A stretch of DNA of 46,600 nucleotides from positions 1-46,600 of the forward strand of contig JASJFT010000296.1 of NCBI GenBank assembly GCA_030770425.1, given 5' to 3'. Under the pieces are notes generated by a model. That model did not search any database. It was not told the origin of the DNA and saw only the letters and a list, made by a program, of their open reading frames with translations. Every line of letters starts with the position of its first letter. Positions within the stretch are counted from its first letter, which is position 1. Shown in pieces: positions 1-12,859 of the stretch. The DNA is from Darksidea phi (Eukaryota; Ascomycota; Dothideomycetes; Pleosporales; Lentitheciaceae). The translations under genes were made by a program, and so were the position numbers.

Positions 1-180
1 TATAGTTAATTCCCTTTAGTTTATCTAATACTTATAAATAAGATTAGATCTTTTCCTAAGTAGTTATTCTAGTAATAAAATTTATTAACTTAATCTTAAT
101 CTATTAAAATCTAATAATATAATAAATATACTATCGACCCTAATCTAGATCTCGTATTAAAGTACGTATAACGTATAATA
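1..180 (+). repeat. 3' end of a family C LTR (second C copy, left edge)
   Basis: The 180 bases match the last part of the family C LTRs at 9547-9981 and 16552-16986, including the shared stretch around AAGATTAGATCTTTTCC and the end ACGTATAATA. The rest of this element lies left of the window. Directly after it, at 181, family B sequence begins at a point where the uninterrupted copy B2 (about 39515) is continuous, so a C element inserted into B1 here. The five bases 181-185 (AAAGT) would be one half of the target duplication; the other half is outside the window. Confidence 0.9.
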
Positions 181-1423
181 AAAGTTAACTTATTAATTAA
201 GAATAGATAATTAAAAGATTTAGTAAAATAGAATATATAAGATATAATAGTAGAGAAGCTTTCTTATAAAGGTTATATAGGAGTTATTCTAAACTACTTC
301 TTTAAGATTAACTTAGATAAACTACCCTTTAAAAGAAAGAATATTAACTATAAAATTATTTTTAAGAATAATATAAATAAGCTTAGTATAAGTCTACTTT
401 ATAATATATTTCTTAAATATTTAAAGTTATTAAAAGCTTACTTAGAAGAGTATTTAAAAAAGAACTTTATTATAACTAGTAACGCTAATTTTATCTTACT
501 CGTTCTATTTACTAAAAAGCTAAGAGAGAGGTAGAGATTTTATATTAACTATTAAAAAATTAATATAATTATAAAGAAGGATATTATAACTATTCTCTTA
601 ATTAAAGAAATACTAATATAATTTTCTAAAGTAAAAGTATTTACTAAGCTAGATATATATTAAGTCTTCTATTATATTAGACTAGATCTTAACGTAGAAG
701 ACCTTATAACTTTTAAAATATAATATAAGAATTATAAATATTATATTCTATTTTTTAGACTATATAATAGGCTAGTAACCTTTTAATACTATATTAATTA
801 AGTATTTAAGAATAAAATTAATAAGATCTATATTATTTATATAAATAATATTTTAATCTACTTAGAAGACCCTCTTAAGTATAAGAAATATATAAATAAA
901 ATCCTAGATAAGCTTAAAAAGATTAGACTATAAGTTAATATTAAAAAAAGTAAGTTTATAGTTACTAAGATAAAGTTTTTAGATTTTATTATTAGTATTA
1001 AAGAGATTTATATAGATCTTAATAAGATAATAGCTATTAAAGACTAGAAGAAATTTATAATTTTAAAAGAGTTATAAGCTTATCTAGACTTCTATAACTA
1101 CTATTATAAGTAGTTAAAGAACTATAATTTTATAGTCTATCTACTTATCTAACTACTATAAAAGAGAAAATTTTATATCTTTAAATCTAAGAAGTAAGCT
1201 ATATTTAAGAAAAATAAGATATTATTATATTTAAATATTATTATAAGATATTACTCGCCCTACTATAGGATTTATATAGAAACTAATATAAGTAATAGTA
1301 TTCTAGTAAATACCTTTATATAACTTTAAGATAATAAAATCTAATAATTTATAATCTACTTTATAAAGATAATAAAGTCTATAAAAATAAACTATAAGAT
1401 TTATAATAAGGAAATACTTATAG
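181..1423 (+). pseudogene. B1 pol, part 1: reverse transcriptase and RNase H start
   Basis: Reading through TAA/TAG gives a Ty3/gypsy reverse transcriptase in the usual order. A segment resembling SLYNMS, where the polymerase domain begins, lies near 380-400. A relic of the LFTKK-GGGWRF block lies near 505-545, and KLDI-QVFYYIRL near 650-690. The catalytic YxDD box is at 838-849 and reads Y-I-N-N after RIP. The RNase H region follows to 1423, where A1 interrupts it; the frame resumes at 8464. The order RT then RNase H, with the integrase downstream, separates this from Ty1/copia. No ATG exists. The same segment in B2 is at 39515-40754. Confidence 0.88.
1419..1423 (+). repeat. TSD of A1, left copy (TATAG)
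   Basis: TATAG precedes the 5' LTR of A1 and the same five bases follow its 3' LTR at 8464-8468. The uninterrupted family B copy has a single TATAG at 40750-40754 in the same context, so the duplication arose on insertion. Confidence 0.93.
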
Positions 1424-1885
1424 TATTATAAACTAAATATATACTATAGAATACTAGTAAGAAAAGCTACCCAAGATTAAATCTATTACTAGTTCCGATA
1501 TTAAGTATAATAACTATAACTATAGTATAAATAATAATTAGTATAGATAGCTTTACTAAAGGATTATATAATAGATCTATACCTTAATAAGAATAGATCT
1601 AAGGGTTACGTAATAGCTTAGTAGATCTATAAGAATAGAGTTATAGAGCTATAGCTTAGTAGATTTATAAATATAGAGCTATAGATCTAAGAAAACTAAA
1701 TTAATATATAATAATTACGAATCTCTTAGATAGTTTTCGCCTTATAGTTAATTTAAATCTAGATTAATTCTTACCTATTAACGTAATTAAACTATTATTT
1801 ACTTATTTTTACTTCTTCTTTCCTATCTTAAGTATAAATCCTAAATAAGACTAAATAATCTATTAGACCTAGACCCCGTTTAATA
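1424..1885 (+). repeat. A1 5' LTR (462 bp)
   Basis: It pairs with 8002-8463 over its whole length. The differences I checked are all C/T or G/A. A short internal repeat built on TAGTAGATCTATA occurs two to three times around 1615-1690. The second half, from about 1690, is shared with the LTRs of A2, but the first half (U3) is not. Confidence 0.95.
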
Positions 1886-2029
1886 CCTTAACTATCCGGT
1901 AGATAGAAATAGTTAATTAATATAGTAAGAGAAGGAACTAACCCTAGTACTACTCTACGTCTAGTACTATAACCTAAGACCTCTAAGATAAGAAGCTACT
2001 AAGAGTTTAGTTTCCTAGAAGGTAGTATA

Positions 2030-2920
2030 ATTATAGAAAATTTTAAAAGAGTTATTAAGAACTAGTATATATTTAAGAAATACGAAAATATATTAGAAGT
2101 ATAAATTATAGTATTAATAGAGAAATTATAGAAATATATAAGAAAGCTATTAAAGCTAAAAGAATTAGAAAAGTTTAATAGGATATAATCTAAACTTAAG
2201 GAATTCCTAGCTAATATAGTAATCTATCTTAATCTTAATAAGGTACGACTACTTAATAAAATCTTAAAAGTATTATTTATAGTAGTATAGTTTATTAGTA
2301 GGACTATTACTTAGTTTAAAACCTATTTAAATAAATAACTATAACTTAATAAAACTCGTTAGAGTAATAAAACTAGAGCTATTTTCTTAAGCTATAAGTA
2401 CTTTAAGAATAAATTATATATTATATTTAAAGATATTAATTTAGAGAGATTAGTAGAATAGAAGATTATATATCTTAAATAGACTAAATCTACTACTATA
2501 TATACGTCTAAGTTCGAATAACTTACTACTAAAATCTAGTAGAGAGAAGTAGCCCTTATATTATACTATTATAAAGGACTAAAGAATAATATTTAGTATA
2601 AAATAATATAAATAGATAGGCTATAGACTATATAAGATATAATTAAATAAGCTATTAGAATTAATAATAACCTCTACCTATAGAATTAGGAAAAGAAAGA
2701 GAAGATTAGATTTTATAAAAAGAAGAAAGAAGAAAAATACTATAGACTAGAGCTAATAGTCCTAGAGGCTAGTTTAGAGTCTAAGAAAGGGAAATAGAAT
2801 TCTAAAAAATAAAAGTTTTATAAAAAATAAGTATACTTTAAATACGAGAAGTAAAGATACCTAATAAAAGACTATAGGTTAAGTCTAAGAAAAGAAAAAA
2901 TCTACTATACTTAGTAGAGT
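2030..2920 (+). pseudogene. A1 gag
   Basis: Read through stops, this encodes a Ty3/gypsy capsid-type protein followed by a nucleocapsid zinc knuckle. The retrotransposon gag domain covers about 2150-2640. Its end includes a relic of the Y-T/A-S-x-F-x-x-L...Y-Y-x-G-L-K block typical of this family (about 2495-2590). A lysine-rich stretch follows (about 2690-2830). The CCHC knuckle is at 2834-2875 with spacing C-x2-C-x4-H-x4-C; all three Cys and the His now read Tyr (TAC or TAT), as RIP of TGC, TGT or CAC predicts. The start codon is lost, so the left limit is approximate. Confidence 0.82.
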
Positions 2921-3949
2921 AAGAGGGATAGAGTAGTTATAATATAAGAATATAATACTATATACTAGATAACTTATATATATAACTAGTATAAGACGTA
3001 CTATAAAGCTAAGTTAAATACTAGCTATTAGCTATAAAAATAGTAGGTAGCTACGACTTAGAAGTCTTAGAGGAAAGTTTTATTCTTACTAGAAGTATAG
3101 AAAGAAGTATCTAAAGAAGGTTTATCTATAGAATAGAAAGACTTCGATAATATTATAAATATACTATTATAGACGATTAATAATAGTAATAAATTCTTAG
3201 AACTAGAAGATAAAAACCTAGTTATAATATATAAAAATACTAGATATCTATAAATAATACGACTATTAAAGAAAAAAATAGGACTAGTATAGAATCTTAA
3301 TATAACTTATACTTAGGGCTTATAATTTATAAAAAAAATAATAATACCTCTTATAGTATAGAAGATCTATAAGAAATAGTCTAGATCTTACCTAATATAT
3401 CGACTATTTAAAGATTTTAAATAATAGGTTAAATAAAACTTTATTATAACTAATATTATACCTAACTAAGAAACTTAGAAGGAAATATAGTATATTACTT
3501 AGATAGTTAATAAGAAATAACTATAATATATAGTAATTAAACGATAGATTCCTATATATATAATCTTTATAAAATATAATAACTAGAGATATAAAATTAA
3601 TTTAGAGAATAATCTATAATATAAAATAAGATATCTAGTATACTTTAAGATTATATAGATCTTATATATATAACAAGAATATAGACTCTATAAGGGAGTA
3701 AAGTAAAAAAATAACTATTATCTAGCTAAGGATTATAATAAAAGAATTATCTAGGTAGTTATACTAAAAGTAGTATATAGATAGTAATAATCTAAGAATT
3801 AATAATAAAAAGAATATATATAAATTATACTAGAACCGCTCTTACTATTAAATTATATTCTAGGAAGACTATAATATAAATACCTAGAGAATAAATATCT
3901 AAAGTATATCTAGACTAAGATTAATATAAAATATTAGCTTAAGAAAATA

Positions 3950-5720
3950 AGAATCTAAGAAACTAGAGGATAGAATTATATTTATATCTATAGAATCTAC
4001 CTAAAAAAAAGAATTACTACGTTAATTAATAGTAGAGCTATACGAAACTTTATTAGTAAGGACTTTATTTAATAAAGAAAAATTCCTTAATAAAAGAAAT
4101 AATATCCTAGTATAGTATATATTATTAAAGGAGAACCCTTTAATAAATCTATAATATATAAAACTAGAGGTAAACTTAGTCTATATAATTAGGAAAAGAA
4201 AGATAAAATATTTAATATTATAGAAATATTAAAAGACTAGAATATTATCTTAGAAATACTATAGCTATAAGAAGCTAACTCCTATATTAGATAGATAAAC
4301 TAATAAGTAATATTTCTATAGGAAAAAGTTAATATAACTAAAGAGAAAGACCCTAGTATCCTAGAATAATATAAGAAGTAGGATATATTATTTAAAAAAC
4401 TAAAAGAAAGCTTATCTAAGTACTAATTCTAGGACTATATAATTCTATTATAGGAAGGGAAGACGTCTAGATTTAGACTAATCTATAAGCTAATAGAGGG
4501 AGAAGAAGCTATTATAATAAAGTATCTTAAAGAGAATCTTATAAAAAGGTATATTTAGTACTTAAATTTATCTATAGGATACCTAGTTCTCTTTATACCT
4601 AAAAAGAATATAATAGAACTACGACTATATATTAACTACTAAGTACTTAATAATATTATAATTAAGAACTAATACCCTTTACCTCTAATATCGGAAATAT
4701 AAGACTAATTAAGAAAAGCTAAATAGTTTATATAACTAGATATTTAAAACGTATATTATTAGATTCGAATTAAGAAAGATAAAGAGTAGAAGATAGTCTT
4801 TAGAACTAAGAAAGGACTATATAAGTATTAAGTAATACCTTTTAAACTTATAAATATATCTATAATATTTTAAAAATAAATTAATAATATCTTATAAAAA
4901 TATTTTAATTAGTTTATAATAGTATACCTTAATAATATTCTAATCTACTCTAAAACTAAGTAGGAATATAAAGAATATATAAAAAAGGTCTTATAAGTAC
5001 TTAAGAAAGTAGAACTATACCTTTATCTACGAAAATATAAGTTCTATATATAAGAAATAAAGTTTCTAGAATTTATTATTAGACTAAGAGAAATTAAAGT
5101 AGATCTAAAACGAATTAAGAAGATTAAAGAATAGCCTATACTATAAAATCTTAAGGAACTATAATTATTCTTAAAATTCTATAACTTTTATTAAAAATTA
5201 ATACTATAATAGAGTATAACGACGGTACCCCTTATATAGCTTACTAGAAAAGATTAACCCTTTAAATAGAAGGAAGAATACTAATAAGTCTTTAAAAAGA
5301 TTAAAGAATAATTTATAAAGAAATCTATTATTAAGATATATAATCTAGAAGAACTATTAATTATTAAAATAGATATATTAGACTATATAATAGAAGTAAT
5401 AATACTATAAAAAGATAATAAAGGTAATCTTAGACTAGTATACTATTTCTTAAGAAAAATATTACTAGCTAAACTTAACTATAATATCTATAATAAAGAG
5501 TTATTAGTAATTATCGAAGTATTAAAGAAATAGAGATCTAATTTATAGAGATCTAAATACTCTATTATAATTTATACGGACTATAAGAATCTAATAGAAT
5601 TCTTAATAAATAAACTATTAATTAGAAGATAGATATAATAGGTATAAACCCTTATAATCTATAATATTAAGATCGTATATACTAAAGGATTAGAAAATAA
5701 ATAAGTAGATATACTTAGTA
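3950..5720 (+). pseudogene. A1 pol, part 1: protease, reverse transcriptase, RNase H
   Basis: The aspartic protease active site D-S-G-A-T survives as N-S-R-A-I at 4028-4042, since D to N and G to R are what TG-to-TA changes give. Reverse transcriptase follows: a relic of P-V-L-F-V-x-K-K at about 4580-4610, then LRL-x-D-Y near 4615-4645, LD-I-N-x-Y near 4735-4760, and the catalytic YLDD as Y-L-N-N at 4925-4936. RNase H runs from about 5300 to 5720, with the K-I-D-x-L-D-Y block at about 5365-5390. Many Gln and Trp codons are stops. Continuous with the integrase downstream, as one polyprotein in the family. Confidence 0.88.
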
Positions 5721-5929
5721 GAAGATCTAACTACTAAGGAACGAAAAAACCTAGTATAGCTATTCTTAAACTAGAAATAGACGGAATAATTACTTATAAC
5801 TATCTAAAGCTAGTAGAAATATAAGGAATAATACTCGAATTAGATAAATAGATCTAATAGATCCGATAGACTACCTAAGAGTTATTAAAAGAATAAAAGA
5901 AGATTTATAGAGTAATTTATAAAGAAAAT

Positions 5930-7260
5930 AGAATTATCTATATATTCTAAAGAGTCTATATATCTAAGATAATACGAAAAGAATTTATTAAACGATACTA
6001 TAAGATACTAGTATACGGATACTAAGGAGTAGAAAAGACTCTTAAATAATTAATAAGAATATATTACTTTCTATATATAAGATAACTAGTTACCTAAGTT
6101 CTCTTAGAATATATAGATTATTATTATAATAAGTATACTAGATATATATCTTATAAAATACTATAACTAATAGAAAATATAGAAAAATTATAGAAGATTA
6201 TTACTATAGACTTTATTATATAATTACTACGTTCTAAGAAACTAATAACTAGAGTATTCTATAATACTATACTAGTAGTAGTAAATAAGTTTATTAAATA
6301 TATATACTTTATCCTATATATAGATAAAGAGAATACTATAGAATAGCTTATCTATACCCTACTAAGATATATATTTAGTAAGTATAGAATACTAGATAAG
6401 ATAATCTTAGATAGAAACGTTAAGTTTATAGTAAAGTTTTAGTAAACCCTTATAGCTAAACTAGAGATAAAATATAGTATATTAACTACCTATTATCTAT
6501 AAATAGATAGATTAACGGAATAAATAAACTAGATAGTAGAATAATACCTTAGATATTACCTAAGCTATTAATAAAATAATTAGATTATACTTTTACCTAT
6601 AGTATAATTTATATATAATAGTTCGTAATATAATATAATAAAAATAATACCTTTCTTTATAAACTATAGAATTAAACTAGAAATATATAAGGAATCTAGA
6701 CTACTTTAATCTTATAGTTAAAATAGAGAATAAATAATAAAAGTTATTCTATAAATATACTAATAGCTTAAAGAAGATACTAAATTTCTTTAAAATAGAA
6801 TAAGTAAGTATTATAATAAGAAGTAAAAGGAAGTACCTACTTTTAAAGAGGGAGAAAAGGTATAGTTACTATAAAGGAATATTAAGAGTAAGTAACCTAA
6901 TAGTAAACTAGACTATACTAAAATCGGCTCTTATAAAATTAAGAAATAAGTCTTACTAGTAAACTATTAACTAAGACTATTTCTATAAATAAAAATCTAC
7001 CCTATATTTTATATTAGCTTATTAGAAAAAGTACTATAAGATACTAAACTAATAATATATAAAGTAGATATATATAGAAAAGATCTTAAAGAATAAAAAG
7101 TAGAAAAAATCCTAGATAAAGATATTAGAAATAGAAAAAACTACTATTTAATTTAATAGTAGGGAATAGATAAAAATAGAAAACTATAGAAATAAATTTA
7201 GAAATCTAAAGATAATCTTAATTATCTTAAGAAGCTTACGAAGTACTAAAACTATAATTC
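5930..7260 (+). pseudogene. A1 pol, part 2: integrase with chromodomain
   Basis: The zinc-binding HHCC region lies at about 5975-6145, its His and Cys now read as Tyr. The DDE core is clear: first D at 6209-6211 (I-D-F-I), second D at 6410-6412 (L-D-R-N), and the E at 6528-6530 within T-E-stop-I-N. The C-terminal domain follows to about 7030. At 7100-7215 a chromodomain-like block reads V-E-K-I-L-D ... Y-Y-L-I-x-W-x-G with RIP stops at the Trp codons. This places A in the chromoviruses, whose chromodomain guides integration to marked chromatin. Two points serve as empty sites for A2 insertions: 6120/6121 (Helitron) and 6889-6893 (B2). Confidence 0.88.
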
Positions 7261-8001
7261 TAAAGGAACTTTAGAGATAAGGCGAGTTTACCTTATAATA
7301 AGTTAAGAAGATTACTATTATCTATAATATAGTAAGAGATATTTAATAAGTTAAAAGGAATAATATTATCTATAACGTTATAAGCGACGTTTAAAGTAGT
7401 TAAAGAGACCTCTAGATTCTCCTACTACTCTAGCTACTAGAGCTTCGTCTCTTTCTTATCTAGTTTAGCTTCTAGTACCTAGAATTATATTATCGACTTC
7501 TTATAAAGGATTATTCTCTATCTCTCTAGATAATATACTCGTATTTAAGCCTCTACTAGCTTATTAAGAAGCTCGTCCTAGACTATTTAAGCCTTATCTA
7601 GCTATTATTAAAGTTTCTCTTCTATATAGTCGATAGATTTTACTAATAGAAATAAGTTCTAATATATAAGTTTTACTACTTAATATAAACGAACCCTTTA
7701 ATAATAAAATACTAGATAGATAATAGGAACTTCGTATATTAGTATAGATATATACCTTATAGTATCTACTATTCTTAGATAAAGTAATATATAGTATCTC
7801 TAACTATAAGTAATAACTATAGGAAAATATCTCGGAGCCGTAATAAAGAATTTTATTAATAAGTATAATATATTCTTAAGTTTTATATAAGATTATAATA
7901 GATAATAATAGCCCTCTTCTAAGGTAGGGCCCTAATACTAATATAGCTAAATACTAGACCCGGAATAACCTCTAAGTTAAAGATTTAGAGAGGGGAGATA
8001 G
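7261..8001 (+). other. A1 3' internal region with polypurine tract
   Basis: About 740 bp between the chromodomain and the 3' LTR. I recognise no protein domain in it on either strand. It ends in the purine tract GAGAGGGGAGATAG, the primer site for plus-strand DNA synthesis. The equivalent region of A2 is 44511-45318 and is alignable. Confidence 0.7.
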
Positions 8002-8463
8002 TATTATAAACTAAATATATACTACGAAATACTAGTAAGAAGAGTTATCTAAGATTAAACCTATTATTAGTTTTAATACTAAGTATAACGACTATAACTA
8101 TAGTATAAATAATAATTAATATAGATAGCTTTATTAAAAGATTACGTAATAGATCTATATCTTAGTAAGAATAGATTTAAGAGTTACGTAATAGCTTAGT
8201 AGATCTATAAGAATAGAGCTATAGAGCTATAACTTAGTAGATCTATAGATATAAAGCTATAGATCTAAGGAAACCAAATTAATATATAATAATTACGAAT
8301 CTTCTAAATAGTTCTCGTCTTATAGTTAATTCGAATTTAGATTAATCCTTACCTATTAATATAATTAAACTATTATCTATTTATTCCTATTTCTTCTTTC
8401 CTATCTTAAGTATAAACCCTAAACGAGGCTAAATAATCTATCGGGCCTAGACCCTATTTAATA
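8002..8463 (+). repeat. A1 3' LTR (462 bp)
   Basis: Same length and ends as the 5' LTR, starting directly after the purine tract and ending TTAATA before the TSD TATAG (8464-8468). Confidence 0.95.
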
Positions 8464-9195
8464 TATAGTTATAAAAGAATTAAATAAATAGAGAATTTAA
8501 CTTATAAGATTATAACTAAATAAATCCTTTTAAGTTATTATTAATTACTAAATACTAGAGTACTTCTTAACTAAGTATAAATTAACTTTATAATAGACTT
8601 ATTAGATCGAGAAGCTTATAAACTACTACTATACTATTTATTATTACTTTAAAACTAATAATATTATTATAAATATTCTCTTTTAAAAATAGAAGAAGTT
8701 AAAAACTTAGAAGAAAAAAGATAAAGTTATTAGAACTTATATCTTTATTCTTTCTAAATAGACTTCTACTATAATAGCCGTCTTAATAGTTACTACTAAT
8801 ATCTAAAATTCTAAGTATAAAACTAAAGCTTATCTCTATTTACGTCTTAACTATATACTTTATAAAAATTATATATATATTATATTTAAACTAGAGTAAG
8901 AATTAATTTATTAAAGATATAAGTACCTATTCTTAATTCTATTTAGACTTCTTCTTTAAAAAGAGAAGTTAATAGTATATAAAGTAGAGTTTTTTAAAAC
9001 TTATTTTATCTAAATAGTATATATTATATAAATTACTACTTATCTAAATATAAAAAAAACTATTAAACTTTTAAAAAATCTATATTATTAGGGTATAATA
9101 AATAAGAATATAAAATATTATATAAGAAACTATAAATAGTATTAATAGAGTTATAAGTTTTAAAATAAGATCTTAGATCTTCTTAAACTACTTCC
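8464..9195 (+). pseudogene. B1 pol, part 2: end of RNase H and integrase zinc finger
   Basis: The frame broken at 1423 resumes here. It begins with the end of RNase H (an I-x-N-Y-x-x-L-E-Y-F relic at about 8530-8560). A long spacer follows, then the integrase HHCC region near 9080-9150, where the second half of the finger reads N-Y-K-x-Y-x-x-S-Y-K (Cys now Tyr). It stops at CTTCC (9191-9195), where F is inserted, and continues at 17216 with the catalytic core. B2 has the same segment uninterrupted at 40750-41480. The insertion therefore separates the zinc finger from the DDE core. Confidence 0.82.
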
Positions 9196-9431
9196 TATAA
9201 GGAATTAAGAATTCCTAAGAAGTAACCTTTAATAGGTTATTTCCTATTTAGGTTTAGCCTATATTACTAAGCTATTATTATAGCTAGATTCTATAGGTTA
9301 TTCTAAGTAGAATAGTATATAGCTTATTTAAATTGGACTAATATTAAGCTAGATATTAGAGGTTAAAGTTATTAGTAATTAAGGTTAATTCTAGAAGGTT
9401 CTAGTAACTACTAGATTAACTAGTATTATTA

Positions 9432-9466
9432 ATAAGTATTAGAAATACTTAATTTCTAATACTTAT
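9432..9466. repeat. Perfect inverted repeat in F
   Basis: Two 15-bp arms (ATAAGTATTAGAAAT and its complement) are separated by a 5-base loop. The arms are identical despite RIP, so either both decayed in the same way or the bases were never CA/TG. It could be a hairpin in the LTR transcript; no function is shown. Confidence 0.8.
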
Positions 9467-9541
9467 ATAATACTTACTAAGCTATTCTAGAATATTCTAT
9501 TACTAATTAAGATTAGTAATAGATTTCTTAGCTAGAAGTAT

Positions 9542-9546
9542 ATAAG
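9542..9546 (+). repeat. TSD of C, left copy (ATAAG)
   Basis: ATAAG lies just before the 5' LTR of C and again at 16987-16991 after its 3' LTR. Confidence 0.92.
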
Positions 9547-9981
9547 TATTATAACCCTAGGATTAAAGAGGTATAGGATAAGCTCTAATATAGCTATAAT
9601 AGCCGAGCCTCGCTTAGTTAGTAATCTAATATTATATAACTTAGAAGTTATAGAAGTTACTAAGATAGCTACTTCTATAATCTCTATAGAAGCTATAGAA
9701 GTCGTAGAAGTTATTACTTCTACTACTACTACTACTACCTTAAGGGATAAGAATAGGTATAAGAGGGCGGAGGATCTCTTAGACTTTCTATTTTAATTCC
9801 TTATAGTTAATCTTTAATTCTTTACCTAATACTTATAAATAAGATTAGATCTTTTCCTAAGTAGTTATTCTAGTAATAGAATTTATTAACTTAATCTTAA
9901 TCTATTAGAAACTAATAGTATAATAAATATTCTATTAGTTCTAATCTAGATTCTATATAAAGGTACGTATAATATATAATA
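9547..9981 (+). repeat. C 5' LTR (435 bp)
   Basis: It starts TATTATAAC and ends GTATAATA and pairs base for base in length with 16552-16986. It contains a (CTA)n microsatellite at about 9720-9736, also present in the 3' LTR. Confidence 0.95.
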
Positions 9982-10049
9982 TATTAACTATTCTAAACTA
10001 AGATTATATTAATATAGTAACTCTATCTAGCTTATATAATACCTTAGGA

Positions 10050-11000
10050 GGGAGTATAACTAGTAATCTAATATTAAACCTAGTAGCCCTTATCTAGTAA
10101 TAGATAGCTTAAATAGTCGAGTTATAGTAGACTATAGTATCGCTATAAGGATTCCTATAATAGGTATAAGTAGGACTTAAGATAAAGTTAAAAATCCCGA
10201 TACTAGAGAAATATAATAGTAGAAAAGAGAGCTTAAGGCTATTTCTTATATAATTAGACCTATACTATTAGTTTAACTCTACTATATTTACTAATAACTA
10301 GGATAAGATTCTTACTATAGGTATATATATAATAGATAAAGCCGTTATATAGATATAGTCCTTAATCGATAATTATATAACTAATAAGAACTTCTTATTA
10401 AAATAACGCGATAAAATAAAGATAGTATTTAAAGATTAGGATTTATTTAAGAAATAGATATACTTAGTCTTTAGAGATATTAATAAGGTCTAGTAGACTA
10501 AATACTAGATCTAAAGGCTAAGATAGACTAAATTAGTAAGTACTTATACTACCGAATTTAAATAGCTATAGTATAAGATTAATTAGGATAATATATCTCT
10601 TATAGTCGTATACTATAATAGACTTAAGAAGCTAATTAAGAATAAGTTAGCCCGATTTAAAAAATTAGATAACCTAGTAGAACTAATCGAGATAGTAATT
10701 TATATTAATAATCGACTATATAAACGAGTACTCGAGAAATAAAATACTATAGAACTAGTAAGAGTCTATAGAAAAGAATAGGTAGCTTAAAAGTATAGGT
10801 TCTATAAGGGTTATAACGAAATAGACGTTAGTATAGTCTAGAAAAAAAAATATTTAAAGAATAAGAAATATAAATAAAGTAAGAGGCTATAAAAAGTCCT
10901 AGTAGACGAAATAAAATAATATTAAGATAAAAAAGTATATTTATACTATAGGATATAAGGGTACTTCGCTAAAAAATACGATAACGAAAAAAGAAATATA
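10050..11000 (+). pseudogene. C gag with zinc knuckle
   Basis: Reading through stops gives a gag-like protein. The clear landmark is the nucleocapsid zinc knuckle at 10938-10979, C-x2-C-x4-H-x4-C, with every Cys and His now Tyr (TAT or TAC) and a Gly-aromatic pair preserved next to the His position (G-Y-F). A Lys/Arg-rich stretch precedes it (about 10835-10935). The capsid domain is less certain than in A. The start codon is destroyed and the left limit approximate. Confidence 0.72.
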
Positions 11001-12850
11001 AGTAGTTAGGAAGATACTAAGTATATTAATATAATTAGTAATATCTACTAAAGGGTAGATAATTAAGAATTATTCCTAGAAGAGTAGTTCGATATAAAGG
11101 AAGATATAGACGAGGAAATCCCTTACTAATAAGAGAATCTAAAGCTCGAGATCGGAGAATTAAGACTTAATAAGCTAGAGGAGATTAGTATAGAAATAGT
11201 TTTCTAATAATTAGTATATAACGAGTACTAGAGGTATAATAATAGCTAATATATTATTAAATACTATACTAAGGTAAAAGAGCTAATTTATATTACCGGT
11301 AACTAAGAATAAATAATAATAGAATAGACCCTAAAGTTCTAAGAACCGAAGAACTATAAGATAATATAGGATTATAAGAATTAAGATTATAATATCTTAC
11401 TATAGACTTACTATATAGGATAGTACGAGTATTATATATAATAAAAGGAAGATACTATAATTTTTCTAGGAGATTATCTATATATATATCTTCTTAATAA
11501 AGAATATCTAATAACTAAATATTATATATATAACTATAAGAATTAGGTTATAATATATAAAGAGTAAGAATAGCTAGAATAGAATAGTTACTATAATAAT
11601 AAATATAAAAGGTATTTTCTAATAAAATATACTATAGAATAATAGCTATAAGAACTAATTAAGATAGATACTAAAGAGTATAAACGGGATATTAACTATA
11701 GAATTACGTATTAGAAACTAGACTATAAAGCGATATATTAGATATATTATAATAGATTATATATCTTATACCTAGCGTAAAGAGAACTTATAGCTAAAAG
11801 AGAAGAAGATATCTTCTACCCGAATCTCCGAAGGTAAGAATACCTCGTTAAATAGTATAATAGATATAGTTACTAGCTATAGAAATAGACTAATCTAAAT
11901 AATCTAGAGATTAGAAGACGGCTATAAGTCCTAGATATATAATAAGAGTATTATAATATCTAAAATAATAGAGAAAAGGTAAAAATTAGTTATAAGAACG
12001 TATTATTATTAGAAGAAAGCTAGAAAGAGGGGTTATAAGAGGTACTAAACTAGAAACTACTTGTTAAAGCTAGAAAGATAATAGACCTAGGTTAGAAACG
12101 AGTAAATAGCTTATTCTCCTAGTTAGAAGGAGAATCTAGACCTAATAAATAATATCCTATATTCTAATATAAGTCTAAGAAATACTAGAATAAGATTTAA
12201 GAACTAGGTAACGATCCTAATAATTAGATTATCTATAATAATAAACTAAAAAACTAGGTTATTATTAGCTACGTAAGAGTCGTACTAATAAAAGTATCTA
12301 AAAGATAACTCTATAAATTATATAAGAAAATATCTAATAACTAACTAGATTAGAAGTAGATATACGGATTTATAGATAGAAAGTCTAAGCTATTATAGAT
12401 AGTAGAGTAGAGTTTATACTTTTATTATTATAGATAGTAAAGGAATATAAGATTCTCTACTAAACTAAGATAAAACCTATACGAGTAGAACTTAGAGATA
12501 GATTATCTATAGAATATAAAGGAGGTATAATTTACCTTAAAATATAAAAAGTAACCCTAGAGATAGAGAATATTAAAGACTATTATAAATTTAATATTAT
12601 AGAAATCGAAGATATCGATATAATTATTAGTTATAATTAGCTAGTAAAATATAATTTATAGATAGATTAGAAGCTATATAAAGTACTAGACTATAAGTAA
12701 ATAGCTTAAGTCGTAGGAATTAAAAAACTAGAAAGGTCTAGCTACGAGATCTAGTATATACTCTAGAAAGAGAAAATAGACTTAATTTTATCTTATAAGA
12801 TTATAAGAATTTATAAAAAGAATCTATAAAGAGTTAATATTATTATAGTA
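11001..12850 (+). pseudogene. C gag-pol linker and probable protease region
   Basis: The 1.85 kb between the zinc knuckle and the reverse transcriptase should hold the aspartic protease by the normal order of the family. I could not place its D-S/T-G motif with confidence; 12395-12425 is a candidate (D-S-R after reading-through). Much of the stretch is charged and reads better in the plus-strand gag-pol direction, but no other domain is recognisable. Confidence 0.45.
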
Positions 12851-12859
12851 CGTAGAGTT

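Larger units (their letters stand above)
1424..8463 (+). mobile_element. A1: full-length Ty3/gypsy chromovirus, family A (7040 bp)
   Basis: Two LTRs of exactly 462 bp (1424-1885, 8002-8463) flank an internal region with gag, protease, reverse transcriptase, RNase H, integrase and a C-terminal chromodomain, all on the plus strand. TSDs are TATAG. A purine tract (GAGAGGGGAGATAG, 7988-8001) adjoins the 3' LTR. The element sits in the RNase H region of B1. The LTR ends read TATTATA...TTAATA, as expected from TG...CA ends after RIP. It is the only family A copy here without later insertions, so it serves as the reference for A2. No intact frame survives. Confidence 0.95.

Noticed and set aside
181..1423. 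Ty1/copia element
   Set aside because: Integrase lies after RNase H, the RT box and flanking motifs are Ty3-type, and a chromodomain follows the integrase.
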